NCBI GenBank assembly: GCA_009777685.1
Contig: WRLJ01000098.1
Location: 1 to 6,365 of the forward strand
Direction: 5' to 3'
DNA from: Oscillospiraceae bacterium
GTDB taxonomy: Bacteria > Bacillota > Clostridia > Oscillospirales > UBA929
DNA length: 6,365 bases
Of this stretch, positions 1 through 6,001 are shown one piece after another. The notes under the pieces are model-generated. The model was given only the letters and a program-made list of their open reading frames with translations. It was not told where the DNA came from and did no database searches. Position numbers and translations under genes: made by a program. Positions within the stretch are counted from its first letter, which is position 1; every line of letters starts with the position of its first letter.

Positions 1-87
1 CCCCGGGAATGCCTGAACACCACCCAAACCCACAGCCGCACGGGCAAACGGCGAAAACCTTTCCCCCGGAGTTTGCGGATCACCTGC
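1..87. other. gene-free left edge
   Basis: I see no convincing coding sequence, RNA gene or repeat in these bases. They lie beyond the 3' end of prfB and before the first of several short palindromes. The sequence is GC-rich and may belong to a repeat cut by the window edge, but nothing here proves it. Confidence 0.4.
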
Positions 88-113
88 GGGACGCCGAGGT
101 CTGCGTCCCCTAC
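88..113 (-). repeat. GTAG-footed palindrome R1
   Basis: GGGACGC (88-94) and GCGTCCC (103-109) are exact inverted repeats around an 8-nt loop. CTAC (110-113) follows at once, so the minus strand reads GTAG and then the hairpin. This is the layout of REP elements, where a GTAG tetranucleotide sits at the foot of an imperfect palindrome. The repeat is non-coding and lies downstream of prfB. Its stem differs from the other palindromes of the window, but the foot is the same. Confidence 0.6.
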
Positions 114-155
114 GGTGTGTGGGGATGGGGCAAACGCGGTGCGTGAGGGAAACGC

Positions 156-181
156 GGACGACCGGGGGCGGTCGTCCCTAC
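156..181 (-). repeat. GTAG-footed palindrome R2
   Basis: GGACGACCG (156-164) and CGGTCGTCC (169-177) form a perfect 9-bp stem with a GGGG loop, followed by CTAC (178-181). Read on the minus strand it is GTAG plus a hairpin, in the same orientation as R1. No T-run follows on either strand, so an intrinsic terminator is unlikely. Confidence 0.65.
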
Positions 182-223
182 AGGGGGTTGTGCCCTAACG
201 AATCTAAGGTTCCGGCCATCCGG

Positions 224-318
224 CGGACACGGCACGCCGTGTCCCTAGATATTTGCGTATTTCATTTGTTGCTGCCGATGTATATGACCTGACGTAGGGA
301 CACGGCGTGCCGTGTCCG
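224..318. repeat. paired palindromes R3/R4 in a 24-bp inverted repeat
   Basis: Bases 224-247 and 295-318 are exact reverse complements over 24 bp, separated by 47 bp of AT-richer sequence. Each arm is itself a 9-bp-stem palindrome (GGACACGGC / GCCGTGTCC, at 225-244 and 298-317). R4 is preceded by GTAG (294-297). R3, read on the minus strand, is preceded by CTAG instead. The pair points outward with the feet inside, as in paired REP units (BIMEs). R4 is followed on the plus strand by TTATTTTTAT (323-332), which could make it a plus-strand terminator, but no plus-strand gene precedes it in the window. On the minus strand, downstream of prfB, there is no U-run. Confidence 0.75.
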
Positions 319-361
319 GGCTTATTTTTATCATCTTGCAAAACAGCGTCCCTGCCGCCGC

Positions 362-1489
362 TTACTTCGTCGCCCAGTTCCCTGTCGCCAGCGCCGTCAG
401 GTAGGCCGATACAAAGCCGTCCAGATCGCCGTCCATCACCGCGCCGATGTTGCCGTTTTCAAAGCCCGTGCGGTGGTCCTTGGCCAGCGTGTACGGCATG
501 AACACATAGGAGCGGATCTGGCTGCCCCATTCGATGGCCTTCTGCGCGCCCTTGATGTCCTCAATTTTATCGTAATGCTCGCGCTCCTTGATCTCCAGCA
601 GCTTGGCCCGCAGCATCCGCAGGGCGACCTCGCGGTTCTGGTGCTGGCTGCGCTCGTTCTGGCAGGCCACGACAATGCCGGAGGGGATATGCGTGATGCG
701 GACCGCGCTCTCCGTCTTGTTGACGTGCTGGCCGCCCGCGCCGCCGGAGCGGTAGGTGTCCGTTTGCAGGTCCTCGTCGCGGATTTCGATGCTGTTGTTG
801 TCCTCCGCCGAGAGGTCGGGCATGACCTCCACCGCCGCGAACGACGTGTGCCGCCGCCCCGAGGAGTCAAACGGCGAAATGCGCACCAGCCGGTGAACCC
901 CGTGCTCGCCCTTGAGATACCCGTAGGCGTTCTCTCCCTCGATGCCCAGCACGGCGCTCTTCAGCCCGGCCTCCTCGCCGTCCAGATAGTCCAAAACCTT
1001 GCAGCCAAAGCCGCGCCGCTCGGCCCAGTGGGTGTACATGCGCACCAGCATCTGCGCCCAGTCCTGCGCCTCGGTGCCGCCCGCGCCGGCGTGGAAGCTG
1101 ACGATGGCGTGGTTGCTGTCGTACTCGCCGCTCAAAAGCGTCGCCAGCCGCGCCGCCTCCAGGGCGGCTTCCAGCGCGGCGTAGCCGCCGGACAGCTCCG
1201 GCAGCAGGGAGGCGTCGCCCTCCTCCAGCGCCATCGCGCACAAGGTCTCCAAATCCTCAAAGTCGCGGCGCAGGCGCGCGTGGCCCTCTATCTTCGCCTT
1301 GAGCTGCTTGAGGGCCCGCAGGACCTCCTGCGAACGCCCGCGGTCGTTCCAGAAGCCGTCGCGGGCCGATTCCTCCTCCAGCGCCGCCAGCTCCGCCCGC
1401 GCGGCGTCCAGGCCCAGGCCCCGCCCCAGCTCCGCCAGAGACGGCTCCAGCGCGGCCAGCCTGGTTTTATAGGCGTCAAATTCGATCAT
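362..1489 (-). CDS. prfB: peptide chain release factor 2 (RF2)
   Basis: RF2 ends translation at UGA and UAA codons by entering the ribosomal A site and triggering peptidyl-tRNA hydrolysis in the cytoplasm. The 375-residue product has an N-terminal helical domain (about 1-115), the PCRF-type segment with FHAGAGGTEAQDW (132-144), the codon-reading SPF tripeptide (205-207) and the catalytic GGQ (252-254, in YRSGGAGGQHVNKTES). E. coli RF2 has 365 residues with SPF at 205-207, so this one looks complete. SPF rather than a PxT tripeptide separates it from RF1. The ATG at 1489 was chosen because AGGA (minus strand of 1496-1499) sits 6 nt upstream and MIEFDAYK resembles clostridial RF2 starts; the frame stays open further upstream but without homology. 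The programmed +1 frameshift site found near codon 25 in many prfB genes is absent; the gene is read in one frame. It is divergent from the neighbouring cluster. Confidence 0.97.
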   Translation of the reverse strand: MIEFDAYKTRLAALEPSLAELGRGLGLDAARAELAALEEESARDGFWNDRGRSQEVLRALKQLKAKIEGHARLRRDFEDLETLCAMALEEGDASLLPELSGGYAALEAALEAARLATLLSGEYDSNHAIVSFHAGAGGTEAQDWAQMLVRMYTHWAERRGFGCKVLDYLDGEEAGLKSAVLGIEGENAYGYLKGEHGVHRLVRISPFDSSGRRHTSFAAVEVMPDLSAEDNNSIEIRDEDLQTDTYRSGGAGGQHVNKTESAVRITHIPSGIVVACQNERSQHQNREVALRMLRAKLLEIKEREHYDKIEDIKGAQKAIEWGSQIRSYVFMPYTLAKDHRTGFENGNIGAVMDGDLDGFVSAYLTALATGNWATK

Positions 1490-1495
1490 ACCGTA

Positions 1496-1499
1496 TCCT
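1496..1499 (-). promoter_or_regulatory. prfB ribosome binding site
   Basis: AGGA on the minus strand, 6 nt before the ATG at 1489. It fixes the prfB start, because the open frame itself runs much further upstream, through the promoter region and into the opposite gene. Confidence 0.65.
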
Positions 1500-1559
1500 A
1501 CCCGCTTTCCCAAAAACGTTTCCCGGCCAGCGCCGCGCCTCTGCCGGAGGGTCCTGTTT

Positions 1560-1588
1560 AGTAAATCATTTGCGCCGCGCCTTGTCAA
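1560..1588 (-). promoter_or_regulatory. predicted prfB promoter
   Basis: On the minus strand a perfect -35 TTGACA (1588-1583) is followed after 17 nt by TTTACT (1565-1560), matching the -10 consensus at 4 of 6 positions. Transcription would start near 1552, leaving a leader of about 60 nt before the prfB ATG. Prediction only, from consensus and spacing. Confidence 0.6.
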
Positions 1589-1635
1589 GGGGGAAGACGG
1601 AGATGGCAAAGAAAAGAAAAGCCCGTTCCCGGCGG

Positions 1636-1665
1636 TTGCATTTTCGGGCCGTGTAGTGCTATAAT
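1636..1665 (+). promoter_or_regulatory. predicted extended -10 promoter of the four-gene cluster
   Basis: TTGCAT (1636-1641), an 18-nt spacer and a perfect TATAAT (1660-1665), with TG at 1657-1658 giving an extended -10. An A-rich stretch (1606-1620) upstream could act as an UP-type element. Transcription would begin near 1672, giving a leader of only about 20 nt ending in the GGAGG site. It is divergent from the prfB promoter; the two -35 boxes are about 48 bp apart. Confidence 0.7.
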
Positions 1666-1681
1666 TAAGAAAAAGCCCGTC

Positions 1682-1686
1682 GGAGG
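1682..1686 (+). promoter_or_regulatory. strong ribosome binding site deciding a GTG start
   Basis: GGAGG lies 7 nt before the GTG at 1694. This strong site is the reason for accepting a GTG start for the first gene of the cluster. Confidence 0.85.
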
Positions 1687-1693
1687 TGGTTTT

Positions 1694-2164
1694 GTGCCGG
1701 ATCAAAACAAACCCGTGCAGGGACAGGAGCCGGAGCCGGAACGGGAGCCGATCATTACGACCCTTTCGATTCCCGGGGAGCTGATCGACGACCCGCAGCG
1801 GGATGTCTGGAAGATGAAAAAAACCTCGTCCCTGCAAATCGCGCTGAACGTGACGAGGCTGCTGACGGTCATCGCCTGGGTCATCGCGGGGCTGGCGGTC
1901 ATTTTCCGCCTGACGGACGGCCTGGGCACGAGGAACTATGCCTTCCTCAATCTGCTGCCGGCCGCCGGGAGCGCGCCGGAGGGAACGCGGCATGTGTATG
2001 TCCTGCTCACGGCGGGCGCTCTGGCCGTCAGCTCGCTGTGCTGCGGCGCGGGCGCGGCGCTGTGCGCGTTCGGCGCGTCCGGCCGGGCGAGCGAGGGCCG
2101 GCTGCTGCTGTTTCTGGCGGTGGCCGGCGCGGTCATGACGGCGGTGGTGTATTTTCTTTGGTGA
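1694..2164 (+). CDS. three-span membrane protein of unknown function
   Basis: I do not recognise a family. The 156-residue product starts with a hydrophilic, Pro/Glu-rich tail (1-45, with alternating EPEPE) and continues with three hydrophobic segments at about 48-72, 101-126 and 137-156, the last ending at the C-terminus in YFLW. The loop between spans 1 and 2 (72-100) is moderately polar. CC at 116-117 and C124 lie inside span 2. There is no signal-peptidase site or lipobox. It is the first gene after the predicted promoter and starts at GTG with a strong GGAGG site. Its TGA overlaps the GTG of apbE (GTGA, 2161-2164), which indicates translational coupling, so a membrane partner role for the ApbE protein is possible but unproven. 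It lacks an obvious flavinylation motif. Confidence 0.8.
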   Translation: MPDQNKPVQGQEPEPEREPIITTLSIPGELIDDPQRDVWKMKKTSSLQIALNVTRLLTVIAWVIAGLAVIFRLTDGLGTRNYAFLNLLPAAGSAPEGTRHVYVLLTAGALAVSSLCCGAGAALCAFGASGRASEGRLLLFLAVAGAVMTAVVYFLW

Positions 2165-3186
2165 GCCGCGCGGCCCGCATACCCCGCGTGCCGGTTCCGT
2201 GCGTCGTGGCGGCGGTGCTGGCGGCGGTGCTGGTGAGCCGGCCGCCGGCCGCCCCCCCCCGGCAGACGGAGACGTTTACCGGCTGTTTTGACACGGCCGC
2301 GCTGCTCATCGGCTACGGGCGCGGCTTCACGGCGGACGCCGCGCGCGTCCGCGCCCGCGCGGAGGAGCTCCATCACCTGCTGGATATCTACAACGATTAC
2401 GAGGGCGTGACGAACGCCAAAACCGTCAACGACAACGCGGGCGCCGCGCCCGTGGCTGTGCCGCGCGAGCTGTACGAGGTCATTGAGACGGGCGTGGCGT
2501 GGCATGGGCGAACGGCGGGGAAATTCAATATCGCGCTGGGGCCAGTCCCGCGCCTTTGGAAAGAGTGCGCCGCGCGCGGCGAGGGCCGGCCCGGCCCGGA
2601 CGAGCTGGCCGCCGCGCTGGCGTTGTGCGATATCCGCGATGTTATATTGGACCCGGAGCGGCAGACCGTGTTTCTGGCAAAGCCCGGCATGAGCCTGGAC
2701 CTGGGCGCGGTCGCCAAGGGCTACGCCTCCCGGCTGGCCGTGGAGGAGGCGGAGGGCGCGATGCTGCTGAATCTGGGCGGCAATGTGGCCGTGAACGGCC
2801 CGCCCGCCGACGGCCGGGCGGCGTGGAATATCGGCGTGGCGCACCCGGACCGCCCGAACGACCCGTCTCAAAGCCTTATCTCCGTCGCCGCCTCGGGCGG
2901 GGCGGTCGTGACCAGCGGCGACTACCAGCGGTATCATTATGATGACGGACAGCGGCTGGGGCACATCATCGACCCCGACACCGCCCGGCCCGGCGCGCTG
3001 TACCGCTCCGTGACGGTCGCCGGCCCGGACGCCGCGATTTGCGATATCCTCTCCACCGCCCTGTTCCTGCTTCCGCGGGAGGAGGGCATGAAGCTGGCGG
3101 GCGAGGCCGGATACCGGGCGATTTGGGTGCTGCCGGACTTGAGCATCGCGGATACTGAAACCGAAAGGACGATGGACCATCAATAA
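2161..3186 (+). CDS. apbE: FAD:protein FMN transferase (ApbE family)
   Basis: ApbE proteins transfer FMN from FAD to a Thr or Ser of target flavoproteins such as NqrB/RnfG-type subunits, with Mg2+, usually outside the cytoplasmic membrane. The 341-residue product has an N-terminal hydrophobic segment (about 11-26) that acts as signal peptide or anchor; C14 lies in PVPC, not a good lipobox. Family landmarks follow in order: LDIYNDYEGVTN (74-85), GKFNIALGPVPRLW (120-133), DLGAVAKGYA (180-189), LNLGGN (203-208), TSGDYQRY (251-258), HIIDP (268-272), and D295 with T299, the spacing of the metal-binding pair. All key positions are kept, so it should be active. The GTG at 2161 was chosen for the 4-nt overlap with the upstream gene and because it puts the hydrophobic segment at the N-terminus; an in-frame extension to 2038 would be non-homologous. 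A run of nine C (2252-2260) lies in codons 31-34. Confidence 0.93.
   Translation: MSRAARIPRVPVPCVVAAVLAAVLVSRPPAAPPRQTETFTGCFDTAALLIGYGRGFTADAARVRARAEELHHLLDIYNDYEGVTNAKTVNDNAGAAPVAVPRELYEVIETGVAWHGRTAGKFNIALGPVPRLWKECAARGEGRPGPDELAAALALCDIRDVILDPERQTVFLAKPGMSLDLGAVAKGYASRLAVEEAEGAMLLNLGGNVAVNGPPADGRAAWNIGVAHPDRPNDPSQSLISVAASGGAVVTSGDYQRYHYDDGQRLGHIIDPDTARPGALYRSVTVAGPDAAICDILSTALFLLPREEGMKLAGEAGYRAIWVLPDLSIADTETERTMDHQ
2252..2260. repeat. nine-C homopolymer inside apbE
   Basis: Nine consecutive C bases fall in the Ala-Pro-Pro-Arg stretch just after the membrane segment of ApbE. Gain or loss of one base would shift the frame of all later codons. In this sequence the frame is intact on both sides, judged by the homology after it and the start context before it. 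Confidence 0.85.
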
Positions 3187-3235
3187 GTTCGACCGTTTTT
3201 GCTACAGGCACAAAAACTGGGGCGTCCGCAACCTG
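3141..3235 (+). other. probable N-terminal coding extension of the rhomboid-like gene, without a standard start
   Basis: In the frame of the rhomboid-like gene the reading stays open back to the TGA at 3140-3142. From 3179 it encodes INKFDRFCYRHKNWGVRNL, which looks like the amphipathic N-terminus of clostridial rhomboid-like proteins. The only non-standard candidates are CTG (3155) and ATC (3179); AAAGGA (3164-3169) is 9 nt before the ATC. An ATG at 3172 with this site just upstream is one base out of frame and reads only MDHQ before the apbE stop. A one-base indel between 3172 and 3180, real or from assembly, would join them. Confidence 0.5.
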
Positions 3236-3979
3236 ATGCTGCTGATCGCGGTGGGGAACGCCGTGGTGTGGCTCGCGGACCTGATCAACTCCGGTAATGA
3301 TTTTTCCCTGACGGCGATGCTGTCCCTGGACCCCGCCCTCGTCCTCCAGGGCGAGGTCTGGCGGCTGCTGACGTTTGTGCTGATCCCGCCCGGGACGGCC
3401 CTGTGGCTGCTCACGCCGCTGATCCTGTATTTCTATTACTGGATGGGCCGTTCCATCGAGGCCGAGTGGGGGAGCCTGAAGCTCACGCTGTATTACCTGG
3501 CCGGCATGGCCGCGGTGATCGCGGGCAGCTTCCTGACCGGCAGCCCCGTGACGGGGTCGGACCTGAACCTGTCGCTGTTCCTGGCGATGGCGACCCTGTT
3601 TCCGGACACGCAGATCCGCGTCTATTTCATCCTGCCGGTCAAGATGAAGTGGATGGCGCTGGTGTACGCGGGGACGCTCGTGCTGTCGGTGTTCCTGTCC
3701 CGCTCGCCGCTGCCGCTGCTGCCGATGGCGAGCTATCTGCTGTTCTTCGGTTCGCATTGGCTCCGTCTCGCGCGGCGGCGGGGGCGGCACGGAAAGCGGG
3801 CCGTCGAGTTCAAGACCGAGCTGCGCCGCGCTAAAAAGGTCAAGGGCCATCTGCACCAATGCGCCGTCTGCGGCGCGACGGATACGGAGCGGCCCGATCT
3901 GGAGTTCCGGTACTGCTCCCTCTGCGCGGGATACGAATGCTACTGCGGGGAGCATATCCGCAGTCACGAGCATAAATAA
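3236..3979 (+). CDS. rhomboid-like membrane protein with Cys/His tail, probably not a protease
   Basis: The protein has the rhomboid fold pattern: hydrophobic segments at about 1-16, 55-73, 81-102, 109-122, 138-155 and 159-176, with the hallmarks GEVWRLLTF (39-47) and GRSIEAEWG (71-79). The serine-protease motifs are not convincing: where GxSG is expected the sequence reads TGSDLNLSLF (106-115), and the last span lacks the usual AHxxG, though it has an H174. After a basic linker (177-206), the tail (208-247) has CxxC, a second CxxC, CYC and a final HxxSHxH, a plausible zinc-binding module. I recall similar clostridial proteins annotated as rhomboid family. Start: 3236 is the only in-frame ATG/GTG/TTG near the 5' end, but has no good ribosome binding site. 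Protein-like sequence in the same frame (INKFDRFCYRHKNWGVRNL, from 3179) continues upstream, so the true N-terminus is likely about 20 residues longer. Function unknown; perhaps membrane-protein binding. Confidence 0.85.
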   Translation: MLLIAVGNAVVWLADLINSGNDFSLTAMLSLDPALVLQGEVWRLLTFVLIPPGTALWLLTPLILYFYYWMGRSIEAEWGSLKLTLYYLAGMAAVIAGSFLTGSPVTGSDLNLSLFLAMATLFPDTQIRVYFILPVKMKWMALVYAGTLVLSVFLSRSPLPLLPMASYLLFFGSHWLRLARRRGRHGKRAVEFKTELRRAKKVKGHLHQCAVCGATDTERPDLEFRYCSLCAGYECYCGEHIRSHEHK

Positions 3980-3991
3980 CGAGAGATCAAA

Positions 3992-3996
3992 AGGGG
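3992..3996 (+). promoter_or_regulatory. ribosome binding site of the GH31 gene
   Basis: AGGGG, 7 nt before the ATG at 4004, within the 24-nt gap after the rhomboid-like gene. No promoter is visible in that gap, so the GH31 gene is probably read from the upstream transcript. Confidence 0.75.
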
Positions 3997-4003
3997 AAAG
4001 CCT

Positions 4004-5971
4004 ATGTTTCGTGTCAAAACCGGCCCTTCGAGTTTGTCGGTCTTCCTGGGGGAGCAGTGTGTGATCCGCCACACCCAGGACGAGCCGTTTGTGCGCGCGG
4101 GGAAGGGAAAATGGACGGTCAAGGGGAGCGGCGTCTCCGACGAGATCGTCGAGCAGGCTCCGCTGACGCAGGCGTCCTATGACGCCGGGCGCGGCGTCAT
4201 CCGCTTCTCGGGCGGCGACTTTTCCCTGTCCTTCCACCTTTCGGAAAGCGAGGGGAATCTGGTGCTGTCGCCGCAGCGCTCCACGACGGGCTTAAACCGC
4301 GTCAAGCTGCAATTTCCCGCCAGGCCGGACGAGCCGGTGTACGGCGGCGGGGCGCAGTACCGCTCGCTCGACCTGCGCGGCAGGCGCATTCCGCTGTGGG
4401 TGCGTGAAAAGCGTCTGGCCGAGCGGATGCTCCCGCATCCGGCGGCGCGCTTTCGGGGGATGGGAGAGCATCCCTCGCTGTATCCGGTCCCGTTTTTCCT
4501 GACCGGCCGGCAGGTGTGGCATTATTTCCAGTGCCAGGCTCCGGTGATCTTCGACTTCCGCCCCAACCGCTCGTACCGGGTGGAGCTGTTCGATCTGCCC
4601 GCCTCCATCGTAATCGGGCACGCCGCGGAGCCTATGGAAGCGCTCAAGCAGGCCACGCGCGTGCTGGGCCGCCAGCCCGTCGTGCCGCAGTGGGCGGTGG
4701 ACGGCGCGTGCATCGAGATACAGGGCGGCGCGGAGGAAATGATGCGCGTGCTGAAAAGCATCAAGGAAAGTGGCGCGCTGGTCGGCTCGATGTGGCTGCG
4801 CGACTGGACGGGCCTGCGCGACGCGGGCGCGGGCAAAAAGCCGTTCTACGACTGGTACTGGAACCGCGAGACCTATCCCTCTCTGGACGAGGTGATCCGC
4901 GAGCTGGCCGGCCGCGGCATCCGCTCGATGGCGTACTTAAACCCGCACTTTTCCATCGAGGGCAGCCAGTTTGCCGAGGCGGGCATGAAGGGCTATCTCG
5001 TCAAAAAGCCGCAGGGCGGCAACTATATCTGTGATATGGGCGGGTTTATGGCGGGTCTGCTGGACCTGACCAACGTGTCCGCGTGCTTTTGGATGAAGGA
5101 AGTCATCAAAAATAACATTCTCAAATTAGGGTTTTGCGGCTATATGGCGGACATGGGCAATTATTTGCCCGCCGACGCGGTGCTGTCGTCCGGCGAGAGC
5201 CCGGTGCGTATGCACAACCGCTGGGCGGCGCTGTGGGCGGCGCTGAACCGGGAGGCGATCCGGGAGGCGGGGCGGACGGCCGACACGGTCTTTTACACGC
5301 GGACGGGCTGGATCGACTCCAACGCGCACACGATGATGGTCTCCACGGGCGAGCATCTGGCCGGCTGGGGGCGCGAGACGGGCCTGCCCTCGGCGCTGAC
5401 GGCCAGCCTCAGCCTGTCCTGCTCCGGCATGGGGCTGTCGCACACGGACTGCGGGGGCAACGTCGGCTTTCTCAGCCGTCGTTCCCGGGAGCTGTATCTG
5501 CGCTGGCTGGATTACGCGATGTTCACGCCGGTGCTGCGCGTGGTGCGCGGCGCGGCGGGCGCGTGGCAGTATGACAGCGACCGCGAGACACTGGCGCATT
5601 TTGCCCGCGCCACGCGGCTGCACCGCGCCCTGTCCGGCTATATGCGCCAGCTGGTCCGCGAGAACGCGCTGGAGGGCCATCCGGTCATGCGGCCGATGTT
5701 TATGCAGTTCCCCGGCCAGCCGGCCTTTGAGCGGGTGCAGAACCAGTACATGCTGGGGCCGGAGCTGCTGGCCGCGCCGGTCCTGATCGCGCATCAGAAA
5801 AAGCAGCGGCTGCTGCTGCCCGACGGGCATTGGGTGCATCTGTGGACCGGGCGCGCCTACGCGGGCGGCGAACACACCGTGATGGCCCCGCCGGGCCAGC
5901 CGCCGGTGTTTTACAAGGCGGACTGTAAGAACGAGGAAATTTTTGTGGATATTACTAGGAAGTTTCGGTAA
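4004..5971 (+). CDS. glycoside hydrolase family 31 protein, sulfoquinovosidase-like with altered active site
   Basis: GH31 enzymes hydrolyse alpha-glycosides with retention of configuration through two carboxylates. The 655-residue product has an N-terminal beta-sandwich (about 1-220, with YGGGAQYRSLDLRG at 113-126), the catalytic barrel (about 225-560) and C-terminal beta domains. It has no signal peptide, so it should act in the cytoplasm. From start to end the barrel follows E. coli YihQ (alignment made from memory): the nucleophile is D383 in GYMADMGNYLP (379-389). The acid/base Asp (D472 of YihQ, in GDQ) falls on E450 in STGEH. The sulfonate-binding Q288, R301 and W304 of YihQ fall on R266, K279 and Y282; Y508 falls on N486, and H537 on V514. 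GH31 membership is secure, but sulfoquinovose as substrate is doubtful; two basic residues may hold another acidic group. Activity itself is uncertain. It sits 24 nt after the rhomboid-like gene with its own ribosome binding site; no sugar transporter or sulfoglycolysis gene is in the window. Confidence 0.93.
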   Translation: MFRVKTGPSSLSVFLGEQCVIRHTQDEPFVRAGKGKWTVKGSGVSDEIVEQAPLTQASYDAGRGVIRFSGGDFSLSFHLSESEGNLVLSPQRSTTGLNRVKLQFPARPDEPVYGGGAQYRSLDLRGRRIPLWVREKRLAERMLPHPAARFRGMGEHPSLYPVPFFLTGRQVWHYFQCQAPVIFDFRPNRSYRVELFDLPASIVIGHAAEPMEALKQATRVLGRQPVVPQWAVDGACIEIQGGAEEMMRVLKSIKESGALVGSMWLRDWTGLRDAGAGKKPFYDWYWNRETYPSLDEVIRELAGRGIRSMAYLNPHFSIEGSQFAEAGMKGYLVKKPQGGNYICDMGGFMAGLLDLTNVSACFWMKEVIKNNILKLGFCGYMADMGNYLPADAVLSSGESPVRMHNRWAALWAALNREAIREAGRTADTVFYTRTGWIDSNAHTMMVSTGEHLAGWGRETGLPSALTASLSLSCSGMGLSHTDCGGNVGFLSRRSRELYLRWLDYAMFTPVLRVVRGAAGAWQYDSDRETLAHFARATRLHRALSGYMRQLVRENALEGHPVMRPMFMQFPGQPAFERVQNQYMLGPELLAAPVLIAHQKKQRLLLPDGHWVHLWTGRAYAGGEHTVMAPPGQPPVFYKADCKNEEIFVDITRKFR

Positions 5972-5978
5972 AACAGGG

Positions 5979-5998
5979 GGGCAGATTGCCGCCCCTAC
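5979..5998 (-). repeat. GTAG-footed palindrome R5
   Basis: An imperfect palindrome (GGGC at 5979-5982 against GCCC at 5991-5994, with an A-C mismatch inside) is followed by CTAC (5995-5998). Read on the minus strand it is GTAG plus hairpin, like R1 and R2. It starts 7 nt after the GH31 stop codon. It has no T-run and is a poor terminator. Confidence 0.55.
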
Positions 5999-6001
5999 GA
6001 C

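Noticed and set aside
88..318. CRISPR array
   Set aside because: The palindromes have different sequences, irregular spacing and mixed orientation, so there is no constant direct repeat.
473..1561. Long plus-strand open frame opposite prfB (362 codons)
   Set aside because: It is antisense to a certain RF2 gene, has no recognisable domain and no ribosome binding site, and is rich in Arg, Leu, Val, Ala and Gln as expected from the complement of GC-rich codons.
1936..3183. Long minus-strand open frame opposite apbE (415 codons)
   Set aside because: It lies antisense to a gene with all ApbE motifs; its His/Arg/Gly-rich product resembles no family and is a by-product of high GC.
2966..4237. Minus-strand open frame across the rhomboid-like gene and neighbours (423 codons)
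   Set aside because: It crosses three real gene boundaries on the other strand and shows only low-complexity Arg/Gln/His-rich sequence.
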